Shown one piece after another: positions 1 to 11,666 of a stretch of DNA of 64,000 nt. Position 1 is the first letter of the stretch. Each line of letters begins with the position of its first letter. This DNA is from Moniliophthora roreri. Lineage: Eukaryota; Basidiomycota; Agaricomycetes; Agaricales; Marasmiaceae. The stretch is taken from NCBI GenBank assembly GCA_001466705.2, contig LATX02000200.1:1612001-1676000 (forward strand). The letters run 5' to 3'. The translations under genes were made by a program, and so were the position numbers. The notes under the pieces are model-generated. The model made no database searches and was not told the origin of the DNA. It saw only the letters and a program-made list of their open reading frames with translations.

Positions 1-221
1 CTTACTTTAGACAAATTACTATCCTGAAGCTGTGTAATCTCTTGATGAATTTTGCTCACTGAGTCTGAGAATCCAATTCAGTCCAAGCTCAAGTAATTAT
101 CTGACTATGCAGTGATCTGAATTACAATGGCATTTAACTGAATGCTGAGGTTTCAAACTTGTTGACAGAATTTGTAGAGAAAATGAATTCAGACTGTATA
201 GACAAATGATATCAAACTTGG

Positions 222-1722
222 TAATATGGCAAACCTAGAAAAGACCCAATTTTATTCAATTTACATTATTTTGAATCAGAACACTTTAATATGACACAAA
301 ATAATGGATAATAAGGACTAGAGTGAGCCCAGTTTGCTAGTCATTGCCTTAGAGAAGCTATAGTGCATTGGAAAGTACAAAGAGCTCTTAAAGATGCTAT
401 CAATGGGAATTTTGTTTTTATTTTAACTTTCTATAACATCTGCAAAGTGCAATGTGCAGTCAAACAGTACAGAGGTACTTAGAAGAGACATCAAAACAGA
501 AAGATGACTTAGAACAGGAACAATCAAAGAATGATTATCCTTCAAAGTCAAAGCAGACAATCTCTTAATAAAAAGCTTGAATGTGGTGAAGCAACATGAA
601 ATAACATAATTAAGTATTAAACAACCTTGAAGGGAAGGAAATCACTTTCAAAGGGCTGCTACTTAAAGACTGATACAAAGAGACAGACAGTAGATATCTA
701 AGGGATTAGAAGTTCTAAATAAAGACAGAGGATGTATCATCAAAGGAGACAGAGACAGTAACAGTGTGTTCCAACCTCAGAAACTTTGGCATCCAGGCCT
801 CTACTGATGTGTGGATGCTAGAAAGAGAAATGCTGTAAGAAGACAGGACAGATACTCCCATCTGCTCATAGATACCCAAATTAGAAAAGAGAAAATACCA
901 ATTACAGAGTTCAGACCACCTGAAGAAGTAGATACCCATGCAGATATGGTCAGATAGTCTAGTGGCCAGACTTTGTAACACTCAAATATTCCCTCTTTTA
1001 GCATCTCAGTCACTTGTTTATTATCTCCTGAATTATTGGACATTATTTGTAATTTTCTGTAGATATATTCCATGGACCATATATAAGGACAGCTAGATAT
1101 TTGTGTATACTCAAGTAACTCTGCCCCCTCTGATTGTGAATATATAAAGAGTTTGTTTGGTGTATAATTGTGTGTGCCATTCCAGTTTTGCTTCCTCACT
1201 TCAGGCTCTGGAGATTGGTCCTAAGTGACTCCAGAGAGATAGAAATCTGATAATAAACTTGTGTTGTAAGAGATAAGGGTAACATTTTGAGTGCGTTGTA
1301 GCACTTTTCTGAGAGACACTTTACACCAAAAAGGAGCCTTGGGCACTTGAAGTGTGGCCTGTGTGTGTATCAGGTTGTGACACACTTAGAGTCTTAGCAA
1401 GAGGTGTGCCTATGCTGAACTCTTTGTAGAGATTGGTCTAGGATCTTTTCCAGTATGCTGTGTGCTGTAGTCGTCTTAAAGAAGTCTTGGACTCCATAGA
1501 GTCAGACTATATTGACTATTGACATATATACTCTTCTCTGGAGGTGAACACTTTGAAGTAGATTGCTTCAATAAGAGAGAATCATTCTAGCTAAGAGTTT
1601 TGTTGGCATTCTAAGTGCAGTAACTCTGATCACATTGATCCACACTTGCACAACAACTTGAGTTAGACTTTTGGAGGTTATCTTTTGAGTAGTTTTCCAC
1701 TAGTCTTATCTTAGACAAATTA
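222..1722 (+). mobile_element. TAAT-ended repeat, copy a
   Basis: The copy begins with TAATATGGCAAACCTAG and ends with CTTAGACAAATTA. Most of its length is similar to the copy at 5939-7691. A short tail of another copy lies at 1-18. No matching target duplication is visible at its edges, so it may be rearranged. The inside holds no long reading frame. It has a TATATAAGG box near 1080 and looks LTR-like in its non-coding content. The class is not identified. Confidence 0.6.
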
Positions 1723-1810
1723 GCATGTTGGGAATACTCATGCCAAAGGTAATGGCCAACAGAGGTTAGACAGTGCTGTACCAGATAGATACAGGAGGAT
1801 GCACAGCTTN

Positions 1811-2223
1811 AAAATGCTGATAAGATAAGATAAAAATTCCACATTTTCTATTGTGGGAAAGTCAGAGAAAACACTAGGAAAACACTAGGAAAATAGTAGG
1901 AAAATCATGTGAAAACTATATTTTAAAGCAGTTTTTAGATAGTTTTTATATAGTTTTCCTTTTGTATTTAACATGTTTCTTTTGATATAAAATTCAAAAT
2001 CTTATATTTATTTTCTTACTATTTTATAAGGCAGAAAATTTAGTATATTTGTAATTAGAAAATTAAAGGATAATTCTATAATTTCATTATCATAAAATAA
2101 TAAAAAAACACAGACTCTTCTGGAAATTAAAATCCAGAGTATGCTTGCTGTTTTCAATATGTGATGACAACTTGAAACTAATAGAATTTTCTGAGTGTTT
2201 GTTAGAACTATGCAAGAAAGCAA
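1811..2223 (+). mobile_element. CACTA-1 fragment (right half, no right terminus)
   Basis: This AT-rich stretch follows the N at 1810. It matches the right half of the intact CACTA miniature element at 45637-46333, from its AAAATGCTGATAAGATAAGA segment to the GAATTTTCTGAGTGTT segment. The right inverted terminus is absent. It is replaced by a GC-richer insert that runs to about 3122. Confidence 0.7.
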
Positions 2224-2532
2224 GGACGAGTATGGCCAAGCGGCAAGGGGAGTGCCATATGAGAATCACCGTATGAAGGAGATGGGTTTGCTGAGGCCAT
2301 CGGCAACAGCACTACTGAACTACAGAGCTCAGCTGAGATGAAGGGTCTCAAGAAAACGTGTTGTAAGATGTACAATGGCAGAGATTAATGGAACGTGTAG
2401 GTTATGACAGAGGAGATGTGTAAGCATGTCTCGTACAGGTCACGGCCGAGCCGAGTTGTACAAGCGTAACAGTATCCCCCCCTTAGGTTCCGACCCTGGA
2501 GAAACATTATAGAAAAGGAAATAAGCAGAACA

Positions 2533-3108
2533 ATGGAGAAGAATGGTGCAGAAGATGATGGAAGGAAGTATCACGTGGCTGCAGAGAAAGGGAAACATAT
2601 AAAAAGGAAGCCCGAATGGACCTTGACTCCATCGCAATTCCCCACGAAGTCCAACCACACAATGTCGGCCGAAGCCTCCTCAAACACTCAGATCAGCGCT
2701 GACAGCTACAAGACCGTGGAGGATTACCCCGCTTCCGACCTTCCTGACCTTGGTGGCCATTCATACCCTTGGCCGACTCGTACCTGGAAGGATCCTGAGG
2801 TCCTCAAGGCAATGGCACTGGAGATGCCTATTCTCGAATTCCTGGCCGAGGTTCTTGAACCCGAATACCCCCCTTTTCCTGTCCGCAAACCCGGCAAAAG
2901 TGCCACTCTCTACTCAGTTCGTATGAGGGTGGCTAACTCTGCACAGAGCCGAATCGAGGAGGAATGGCTGGCCACAGTGGAAGCCTGGGAGAAGCAGCTT
3001 GCTGAATGGAAGCAGTGGCAGGTTGCATATGAGGGGATAGAGGATGGGCAGATTTTAGCGTGGCTGGAGGCGGTTTGCAAGGNTCTAGACCAGATACTAC
3101 AAAGATGA
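2533..3108 (+). CDS. hypothetical protein captured between CACTA-1 arms
   Basis: This is an open frame of about 191 codons with clearly higher GC than its AT-rich neighbours, interrupted only by an N at 3083 that does not break the frame. The protein is hydrophilic. It has a proline-rich middle part (ILEFLAEVLEPEYPPFPVRK) and a tryptophan- and glutamate-rich C-terminal helix (EEEWLATVEAWEKQLAEWK). I do not recognise a family. It could be the gag-like protein of a retroelement or a captured host gene fragment. It lies between two oppositely oriented CACTA-1 halves, so the segment may have been carried by that element. No promoter or intron evidence was found. Confidence 0.35.
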   Translation: MEKNGAEDDGRKYHVAAEKGKHIKRKPEWTLTPSQFPTKSNHTMSAEASSNTQISADSYKTVEDYPASDLPDLGGHSYPWPTRTWKDPEVLKAMALEMPILEFLAEVLEPEYPPFPVRKPGKSATLYSVRMRVANSAQSRIEEEWLATVEAWEKQLAEWKQWQVAYEGIEDGQILAWLEAVCKXLDQILQR

Positions 3109-3122
3109 ATGGCTCAGACAGT

Positions 3123-3574
3123 TGAATTTTATATCAAAGGAAACATGTTAAATACAAAAGGAAAACTATATGAAAACTATCTAAAAACTGCTTGAAAATA
3201 TAGTGTTTTCATATGATTTTCCTACTATTTTCCTAGTGTTTTTCTAGTGTTTTCTCTGACTTTCCCACAATAGAAAATGTGGTATTTTTATCTTATCTTA
3301 TCAGCATTTTCTGAGCATCTTCAACCAGAGAAAATTTAATGTTTTCTCAGTATGGAAATTATTCTAATATATTGTATTATTGATTAATTCTCAGAATTTG
3401 AAATTTCCATATCTTTTGCTGTTGAAAATTTAGCATCCTTCAGACATATTCTTGCTAAAAGAATGCAATTAAAATTTAGAATTTATATATGGTTTTTTAA
3501 AAATTTTCTTTGCAAGAAGATTAAGTGTTTTCTCAATCAGAAAACCATGTTAAAAGAACACCTTGTACATAGTG
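3123..3574 (-). mobile_element. CACTA-1 fragment, reversed, with one terminus
   Basis: This is the reverse complement of the left part of the CACTA-1 miniature element. It ends with AAAAGAACACCTTGTACATAGTG, the inverted terminus in reverse. It meets a forward half-copy directly at 3575. Confidence 0.75.
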
Positions 3575-3981
3575 AGGAAAACACTAGGAAAATGGTAGGA
3601 AAATCATGTGAAAACACTGTATTTTAAAGCAGTTTTTAGATAGTTTTCATATAGTTTTCCTTTTGTATTTAACATGTTTCCTTTGATATAAAATTCAAAA
3701 TCTTATATTTATTTTCTAAATGTTTTCTCACTATTTTATAAGGCAGAAAATTTAGTATATTTGTAATTAGAAAATTAAAGGATAATTCTATAATTTCATT
3801 ATTATAAAATACAGACTCTTCTGGAAATTAAAATCCAGAGTATGCTTGCTGTTTTCAATATGTGATGACAACTTGAAACTAATAGAATTTTCTGAGTGTT
3901 GTCTGGAAGCAAATATATAGCAGTATTCTGAGTGTATTTCCTTTGTATTAATAGCATAAAAAAAACACCTCATACATAGTG
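3575..3981 (+). mobile_element. CACTA-1 fragment, forward right half
   Basis: This is a forward right half of CACTA-1 from the GAAAACACTAGG segment to the right terminus, ending in ACACCTCATACATAGTG. With its reversed neighbours it forms a mosaic of inverted pieces, as expected from repeated insertion or hairpin-type rearrangement. Confidence 0.75.
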
Positions 3982-4482
3982 ACAGCAAGCATACTCTAGA
4001 TTTTAATTTCCAGAAGAGTCTGTGTTTTTTTATTATTTTATGATAATGAAATTATAGAATTATCCTTTAATTTTCTAATTACAAATATACTAAATTTTCT
4101 GCCTTATAAAATAGTGAGAAAACATTTAGAAAATAAATATAAGATTTTGAATTTTATATCAAAGGAAACATGTTAAATACAAAAGGAAAACTATATGAAA
4201 ACTATCTAAAAACTGCTTTAAAATATAGTGTTTTCACATGATTTTCCTACTGTTTTCTCTGACTTTCCCACAATAGAAAATGTGGAATTTTTATCTTATC
4301 TTATCAGCATTTTCTGAGAATTTTCAACCAGAGAAAATTTAATGTTTTCTCAGTATGGAAATTATTCCAATATATTGTATTATCTATTAATTCTCAGAAT
4401 TTTGATAAAAATTCTCTTTGCAAGAAGATTAAGTGTTTTCTCAATCAGAAAACCATGTTAAAAGAACACCTCATATGTAGTG
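3982..4482 (-). mobile_element. CACTA-1 fragment, reversed
   Basis: This reversed copy starts in the AGCAAGCATACTCTAGATTT segment and ends in AAAAGAACACCTCATATGTAGTG, the inverted left terminus. It is the fourth CACTA-1 piece in this mosaic. Confidence 0.75.
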
Positions 4483-5863
4483 GAAAGAACAATTTGAATG
4501 TGATATTGTGATGACAGGAGAATTCAAAAAGGTTGTTAACAACAGTGATATAGACAATGTGAGTGCTTTTATCATTTATCTTTTGCTATATTACTCATTT
4601 AAGTTGACATGTAGAACATTTCCAAACTCACCAGCAATATCAACCACCTCATGGGATCCAATCCTATGCATAGATTTGCATATAGTTTGACAATAGAGCA
4701 TACCAATACTACCTTTGGTTCCCACCCAGAGCATCATATTTGATGGGCCAGAAGGGGGATGCTGGTCCATCAGATTTGATGTTAAAAATTTTTTCTGGCT
4801 GCACATGGAAACCACTCTTGCACATCTTGAACAATTTCAACAACTTTCAGGTAGGCTGAGCTTGCTCACCAAGTCCTCCAGTCCTTCCCTCCAGCTGCTT
4901 GACTCAGCATTCCCTGCAATGCTGATGTCATTGCCTTTCCACTTTCATTGCCATCACTGTGTCAGCCTCCAGAACATCAGTATCACAAATATTTATCAAC
5001 AAGTGCCTCTTGACATCAAACCACCATCATCTCACGCCCTCAGCCTAGCTACACCTGTTTCCATTTCCAGAACCATCGCCAAAACACTCCCTCTCCCAAT
5101 TCCTCAGTTGTGGTACGCTCGGCTCAAACCTGGATCTCAATTAATGGATGGAAGTAGTAGAAGGACAATGGTGAATCAAACAAGATGCATAAAAGACAGT
5201 TGCTCCCTTTCTTATGTTACTGATCCTATTTTCATGTCTGCAGCTCTATTGATGAAGCTTTGGGAGGCTAAACAAAACTGGTGGGTAGCTATGCAGGATT
5301 GTTTGGCCACACAGGAAGTGTGCAAAAGGAGTGGCATCTGTAAGGTACATTGTGGTCATTTCCAACACAGAACTCACACTGACTTGCTTTTGTGCTATTG
5401 CTTTTTAAGCTTAGACTGAACTCTCGAGAACTATAATCCCAGGTTTGGCCATCAGGTGGCACCTGATCACTGTTGATTGTTCATTCGCTCATGCAAGATA
5501 CATAGATACTTTTTGCTGCTTCGTGATGTTCCACGTCATGTAGTTCGCTTTGACATCTGGCAATCCTGAAAGTGTGCTGCTCCAGACACACAAGAACTCT
5601 GCTGGGATCAGCTTTTTCAATAGAGCAGTCTCAGGTAAGTTCTTTTTCTATACAGGGAGTCTCAATGCTGATACAGGGCTCTAATGCTGTTCCCAGGCCC
5701 CCAAAGCATCTTGTGGTTCATTTGGGGCTCTTGGTGTGGGTCGTTCACCCAATGAATACAGATAGCAGGATCTGGCTGCAAAAGGTGCATTTAATACCAT
5801 GGCAGAAGAGGGATTATTGATCAGACCTATAGGAAATGTCTTCAAATAATTTTTGGCTAGTTN
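4483..5863. other. unassigned repeat-flanked stretch
   Basis: An open frame of 234 codons on the + strand (4715-5419) has no domain that I recognise, and its serine-, leucine- and histidine-rich composition looks like decayed DNA. The part from 5392 onward reappears after the N at 5863. The part from about 5470 to 5862 reappears at about 7692-8091, on the far side of the TAAT-ended repeat copy b. Confidence 0.4.
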
Positions 5864-5938
5864 GTGCTATTGCTTTTTAAGCTTAGACTGAACTCTCGAG
5901 AACTATAATCCCAGGTTTGGCCATTAGGTGGCACCCGA

Positions 5939-7691
5939 TAATATGTTGAACCTAGAAAAGACCCACTTTTATTCATTTTACACTATTTCTGAATTGGAAC
6001 ACTTTAATATGACATGAGATAACAGGTAATAAGGACTAGAGTGAGCCCAGTCTGCTAGTCATTGCCTTAGAGAAGCGGTGGTACCTTAGAAAGTATGAAG
6101 AGCTATATGATATGCTATACAGAGGTGTCTAAGCTGTACTTTCTGACCTATCTATGTATCAGATCCAAAACAGATCACTTCCAAAACCTGTAGAGAACCT
6201 AACTATGGCCCAATGAATGCATTGGCTAGTTAACCAAGCTCTCAAAAGTGCTATCAATGGGATTTTAACTTCTACTTTACTTTTCTATGACATCTGCAAA
6301 GTGCAAGCTGCAGTCAAACAGTACAGAGGTACTTAGAGGAGACATCAAAACAGAAAGATGACTTAGAACAGGAACGATCATAGAATGATCCTCCTCCAAA
6401 GTCAATATAGGGATCAGAGTCAAAGCAGGCGATCTCTTAATAAAGAATTCACTGGCAGCTAAACAATATGTGATGAGCAAACTAGGTACAAAGCCTGCTC
6501 AGAAAGACAGAAATCACTTCTGAAGGACATCCACTACCTACAGACAGATACAACGAGACATATGAAGAATATCTAATGCACAAGAAATCCTAAATAAGAC
6601 TGAGCGTGCATTGTCAAAGGAGATTGGAACAATAACAGTGTGTTCCAACCTTGGAAAATTTGGCATCTAGGCCACTGCTGATGTGCAGATACTAGAAAAG
6701 GGAAATGCTGTCAAAAGATGGGATGGATACAGCCATCTGCTCGTAGATACCCGACTTAGAAAAGAGAAAATACAAATTATAGAGTCTAGAATGCCTGGGG
6801 GCATAGATACCCATGCAGATATGGTTGGATACTCTAGTAGCCAGACTCCATGACATCTGAATAATCCCTCTTTTAGTATCTCAGTCACTCATTTGTCATT
6901 TCCTGAATTATCAGACAATATTTATAATTTTCTGTAGATATATTCCTTGTACCGTATATAAGGACAGCTAGATATTTGTACATACTCAAGTAACTCTGCC
7001 CCCTCTGATTGTGAATACATGACGAGTTTGTTTGGTGTATAAATTTGTGTGCCATTCCAGTTTTGCTTCCTCACTACAGGCCCTGGAGATTGGTCCTGAG
7101 TGACTCCAGAGAGATAGAAATCTGATAACAAACTTGCGTTGTAAGAGATAAGAGTAACATCTTGAGTGCATTATAGCACTTTTCTAAGAGAAACTTTACA
7201 CCAAGAAGGAGCCTTGGGCACTTGGAGTGTGGCCTGTGTGTGTATCAGGTTGTGACCCACTTAGAGTCTTAGCAAGGGGTGTGCCTGCGCTGAACTCTTT
7301 GTAGAAATTGGTCTAGGACCTTTTCCAGTACACTGTGTGCTGTAGTTATCTTGAAGAAGTCTTGAACTCTGTAGGGTCAGACTATATTGGCTATCGAGTC
7401 TTTGTACGGGACTGTAGCTCTTGTGTTTGTGCTTTATGCACCGTGTTCTTTGTGTTTTGTGTGTGTGTTTGTGAAATAAAACATTTTAAAACCATATATA
7501 CTCCTCTGGAGGTGAACACTTTGAAGTAGAACACTTCAATAAGAGAGAATCAACCTAGCTAAGAGTTTTGTTGGCATTCTAAGTGCAGTAACTCTGATCA
7601 CATTGATCCACACTTGCACAACAAACTGAGTTAGACTTTTGGAGGTTATCTTTTTGAGTAGTTTTCCACTAGTCTTATCTTAGACAAATTA
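5939..7691 (+). mobile_element. TAAT-ended repeat, copy b, complete with target duplication
   Basis: The ends are TAATATGTTGAACC and the inverted GACAAATTA. The flanks carry CCGA on both sides (5935-5938 and 7692-7695). The sequence at about 5445-5480 reads GGCACCTGATCACTG without the insert and is therefore an empty site. The 1753-base insert has a TATATAAGG box near 6955 and an AATAAA near 7476, an order that would suit an LTR (promoter, then polyadenylation). The ends are not the usual TG..CA, so the class is open. No coding frame is visible. Confidence 0.7.
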
Positions 7692-8091
7692 CCGATCACT
7701 GTTGATTGTTCATTCGCTCATGCAAGATACATAGATACTTTTTGCTGCTTCGTGATGTTCCACGTCATGTAGTTCGCTTTGACATCTGGCAATCCTGAAA
7801 GTGTGCTGCTCCAGACACACAAGAACTCTGCTGGGATCAGCTTTTTCAATAGAGCAGTCTCAGGTAAGTTCTTTTTCTATACAGGGAGTCTCAATGCTGA
7901 TACAGGGCTCTAATGCTGTTCCCAGGCCCCCAAAGCATCTTGTGGTTCATTTGGGGCTCTTGGTGTGGGTCGTTCACCCAATGAATACAGATAGCAGGAT
8001 CTGGCTGCAAAAGGTGCATTTAATACCATGGCAGAAGAGGGATTATTGATCAGACCTATAGGAAATGTCTTCAAATAATTTTTGGCTAGTT

Positions 8092-9398
8092 GTATCATTG
8101 TGATCCAAGAATAGGAAGAACATGAAGGCTGGCAGGAAACTGGCATTGAGTAGACTGATTGTGTTTTTTTTTTCACTCTGCCTTGTCAAGGTCATGTAGC
8201 TATAGTAGTGACTCAGAGGAAATGTAAAATTTTCATAGTATTCATATTATGGACAAGTGATTAGGTCCAAAAGAGCTTGTGGTTTCAATTGATGAGGAGA
8301 TCAACTTAGTAGCCATCACCATGCTGCTCACCACGGTGATTATTCCACCTCTCATTCTTTGCCTGTCCTCATGTATTTCCACAATATATGCTCAAAAGGA
8401 ATATATATATATTACAATGTTGTTCAATCTATCTCCAGGTTTACTATAATTGACAGCACTGCAGTACACTAGTATAGAATTGGTGATCACCACAGAGTAT
8501 CACCACATCATTGCGTGCAAGTTGTGTACAGGCATCCTACTCTGTGTGTTACTCTGGATACCTAGAGCACATTATTTCAACAAGAGAGGACTGAAAGGGT
8601 TTATAGAAAGGTCTCTGAACCATTGGGATGTGGAGCAAGTGTTGCAGCGTCAAAGAAATTCATCACCAACAGCAAATCTTTTGACTCTTATTCAATGCCC
8701 CACCAGTGTGTGTAACTTAGACATACCTGATAACACTATTCTCAATGTTTTCAAAAACATATGGGTACTGCTAGGCACCCTGATGGATATTCACATGGAG
8801 GAAATGTAATGCTTTGAAGGTGCATGGTGATGTCTTTTTCTTATTATCAATGTAAGTAACTGACTATAATAACAAGAAGTCTTACCTTTTTAATTAATGA
8901 GATCTTCTACATTTGAGTTCATTCAGATTGATTGAGGTTATATACAAGGCATAAATGCTTCATAATGCAAGTTGCACAGCAAATGAATATTTCTTTGTAT
9001 TTTTGGGGTGATTCCAAGATGGCTGAAGACAGCCTCTATTCCATTTCAAATTTCAGGTCTAGTTATTGGATGCAGTGCAGTTCAGATAATACAGCAGGAA
9101 GCAGAAAACATCAATTCTAACATCTCTACAATATGATACAAGCCATGAATACATCTAGTGACTCTAGTATGCAAGCTTTTTGTTAATAAATGAGTAATCA
9201 AAATTGGCTGCATGTAGCTCATTAGGCCCAGGCAGTTGCCCATATCAGAGCCAAAGAAGTGATGACCACTGAGACCCATTTGCATACCTAATAGCATGAA
9301 TGAAAATTGTAAAATACTGGAATATAATCACCTCAATGCTGTCCAAAATGATGAACAGATGCACAGTGTGCAGAATGGTCCAATGGTTGACTGACTTC
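8092..9398. other. unassigned sequence between repeats
   Basis: This is a contig part with no recognised gene. A 119-codon + frame at 8450-8809 matches nothing that I know. The stretch ends at the N at 9399, after which TAAT-ended repeat sequence starts in mid-element. Confidence 0.35.
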
Positions 9399-9399
9399 N

Positions 9400-10275
9400 C
9401 ATCTTGAGTGCATTATAGCACTTTTCTAAGAGAAACTTTACACCAAGAAGGAGCCTTGGGCACTTGGAGTGTGGCCTGTGTGTGTATCAGGTTGTGACAC
9501 ACTTAGCAAGAGGTGTGCCTGCACTGAGCTCTTTGTAGAAATTGGTCTAGGACCTTTTCCAGTACACTGTGTGCTGTAGTTATCTTGAAGAAGTCTTGAA
9601 CTCCATAGGGTCAGACTATATTGGCTATCGAGTCTTTGTACAGGACTGTAGCTCTTGTGTTTGTGCTTTGTGCACTGTGTTCCTTGTGTTTTGTGTGTGT
9701 GTTTACCCAATAAACCCATTTTAAAACCATCTATACTCCTCTGAACACTTTGAAGTAGAACACTTCAATAAGAGAGAATCAACCTAGCTAAGAGTTTCAT
9801 TGGCATTCTAAGTGCAGTAACTCTGATCACATTGATCCACACTTGCACAACAAACTGAGTTAGACTTTTGAAGGTTATCTTTTGGGTAGTTTTCTACTAG
9901 TCTTATCTTAGACAAATTAATGCACTAATTTGTCTAAGAATAAGACTAGTGGAAAGCTACCCAAAAGATAACCTCCAAAAAGTCTAACTCAGTTTGTTGT
10001 GCAAGTGTGGATCGACGTGATCAGAGTTACCACACTTAGAATGCCAACAAAACTCTTAGCTAGGTTGATTCTCNAACCATCTATACTCCTCTGGAGGTGA
10101 ACACTTTGAAGTAGAACACTTCAATAAGAGAGAATCAACCTAGCTAAGAGTTTCATTGGCATTCTAAGTGCAGTAACTCTGATCATGTCGATCCACACTT
10201 GCACAACAAACTGAGTTAAACTTTTGGAGGTTATCTTTTGGGTAGTTTTCCACTAGTCTTATCATAGACAAATTA
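9400..10275. repeat. three TAAT-repeat ends, two of them in a tail-to-tail palindrome
   Basis: A forward end occupies 9400-9919 and closes with GACAAATTA. Six bases (ATGCAC) follow. An inverted end then starts with TAATTTGTC at 9926 and runs to the N at 10074. After that N a second forward end runs to 10275. The two facing ends form a near-perfect palindrome around 9922. Confidence 0.65.
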
Positions 10276-11283
10276 TCAGTCCATTTGCACTTGACTTTTG
10301 TAATAGGATTTGTGTTCAGATTGCCAGTGTCTTCATTGGTGGACTTCTTCCTCCCCATATGTCAAGATCTTTGTGAATGAATGTTCTGGAAGCGAGAAAT
10401 GAATGTAATTTGGTCAGAAATAGTAATGCCGGCACTTATAATGAGAGGATGCAAGCCACAATGCAGAAAATAGATGATGTGACAAAAGAAGATAGTACCA
10501 CTAAACAGACTTTTCTTACCCATACATGGCAGGTTACTCAGCACTCACACTCACACAGACCAAAAGAGCTGTATGGCTGAATTTTGGCTGGGCCCAGGTT
10601 GCAACACAGTGCCACTGAACAGGCCCTAAAGGGTTCTGTCCCCTTTTCACCCCAAATTACACCTGAAATAGACTTAGTCTCCTAGTAGACTTATACAGTA
10701 CTTTATCACTCATAGAAGCCTCTATTGTGGGTTTTGGTGTGTGTTGTGTGGGTTTAGTAGCAGCTCTTAGTTGCAGAAGCCCTTTTTAGAGTGCATTTTA
10801 GAGTGAAGATAGCATATAGCAGTTCTTTATAGAAGATAGAGTATCTGCCTCTTCAATGTCTTCACTAGAAGATGAACAGTCCTTGGTAACTTGAACTTGA
10901 GCTTCACAACAAACATGAGAAGATAATGTTATTGGATCCATACTATCACTGGAGCTAGGCAGCTAGGTAGAGACAACTGGAGAAGTCATCTGATACTAAG
11001 GTACTGGGGTATAACTGGGTTGAGCAATGTCAAGCATATCAGGCCTTGCCCAATACACTAATGGCATAGGACAAGTCCCATCACTATAAGGATGCACAAC
11101 TGGGAAAGTAATTCAGCCTTCGAAATCAAACACAATCAGGTTTACTCACCATTGGACATTATAGCCAAGAGAGCTGTATCTGTGTAACAAACCATAAAAT
11201 CTTGATAGCTATTTCATTTCACAGATACAATACAGATCTGACCCAAACATCACATCAATGCATCACTGTCAGTTTTACAAATA
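10276..11283. other. unassigned AT-rich stretch
   Basis: No gene could be supported. Short open frames of 60-67 codons occur on both strands without recognisable motifs. The stretch lies between a TAAT-ended repeat and a probable solo LTR. Confidence 0.35.
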
Positions 11284-11666
11284 TGTTATGAATACTGGAC
11301 TACGTAGTTAGCATGTGACTGTATTACTAATTTCTTTCCTCATCATTCTATCACTTTCTACTCATCTTAGTCAGATCCTTCTTCTACTTTCTATTCCTTT
11401 CCATGAATGATTGTCTAACTTATTCCTCAATGTTCTCTTAGTTTCTTTACTATTTGTCATCGTAAATACCCTTTTGTATTTAAGTAGCTGAAACTGGGTC
11501 CAAGCCCCTCAGCTTGACCTGGTTTGCAATAAACCTTGTACAAAGCAACAATCTGAACCTCTGAACTGCAGAGCAATCTGCACAATCTTGAACTTGAACC
11601 TTGCAACTTACTTGACTACATTATAGTTGAGTTAGTTGTTGACATTGCTGTGCAAGTAACGTAACA
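11284..11666 (+). mobile_element. solo gypsy LTR (divergent)
   Basis: It starts TGTTATG and ends GTAACGTAACA, like the LTRs of the gypsy elements further right but in the opposite orientation. Inside, TATTTAA (11477-11483) is followed 26 bases later by CAGCTTGACCT (11510-11520). This is the same promoter and R-start arrangement seen in the other LTRs. No target duplication is visible and no internal region follows. The left border is less certain than the right. Confidence 0.55.
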
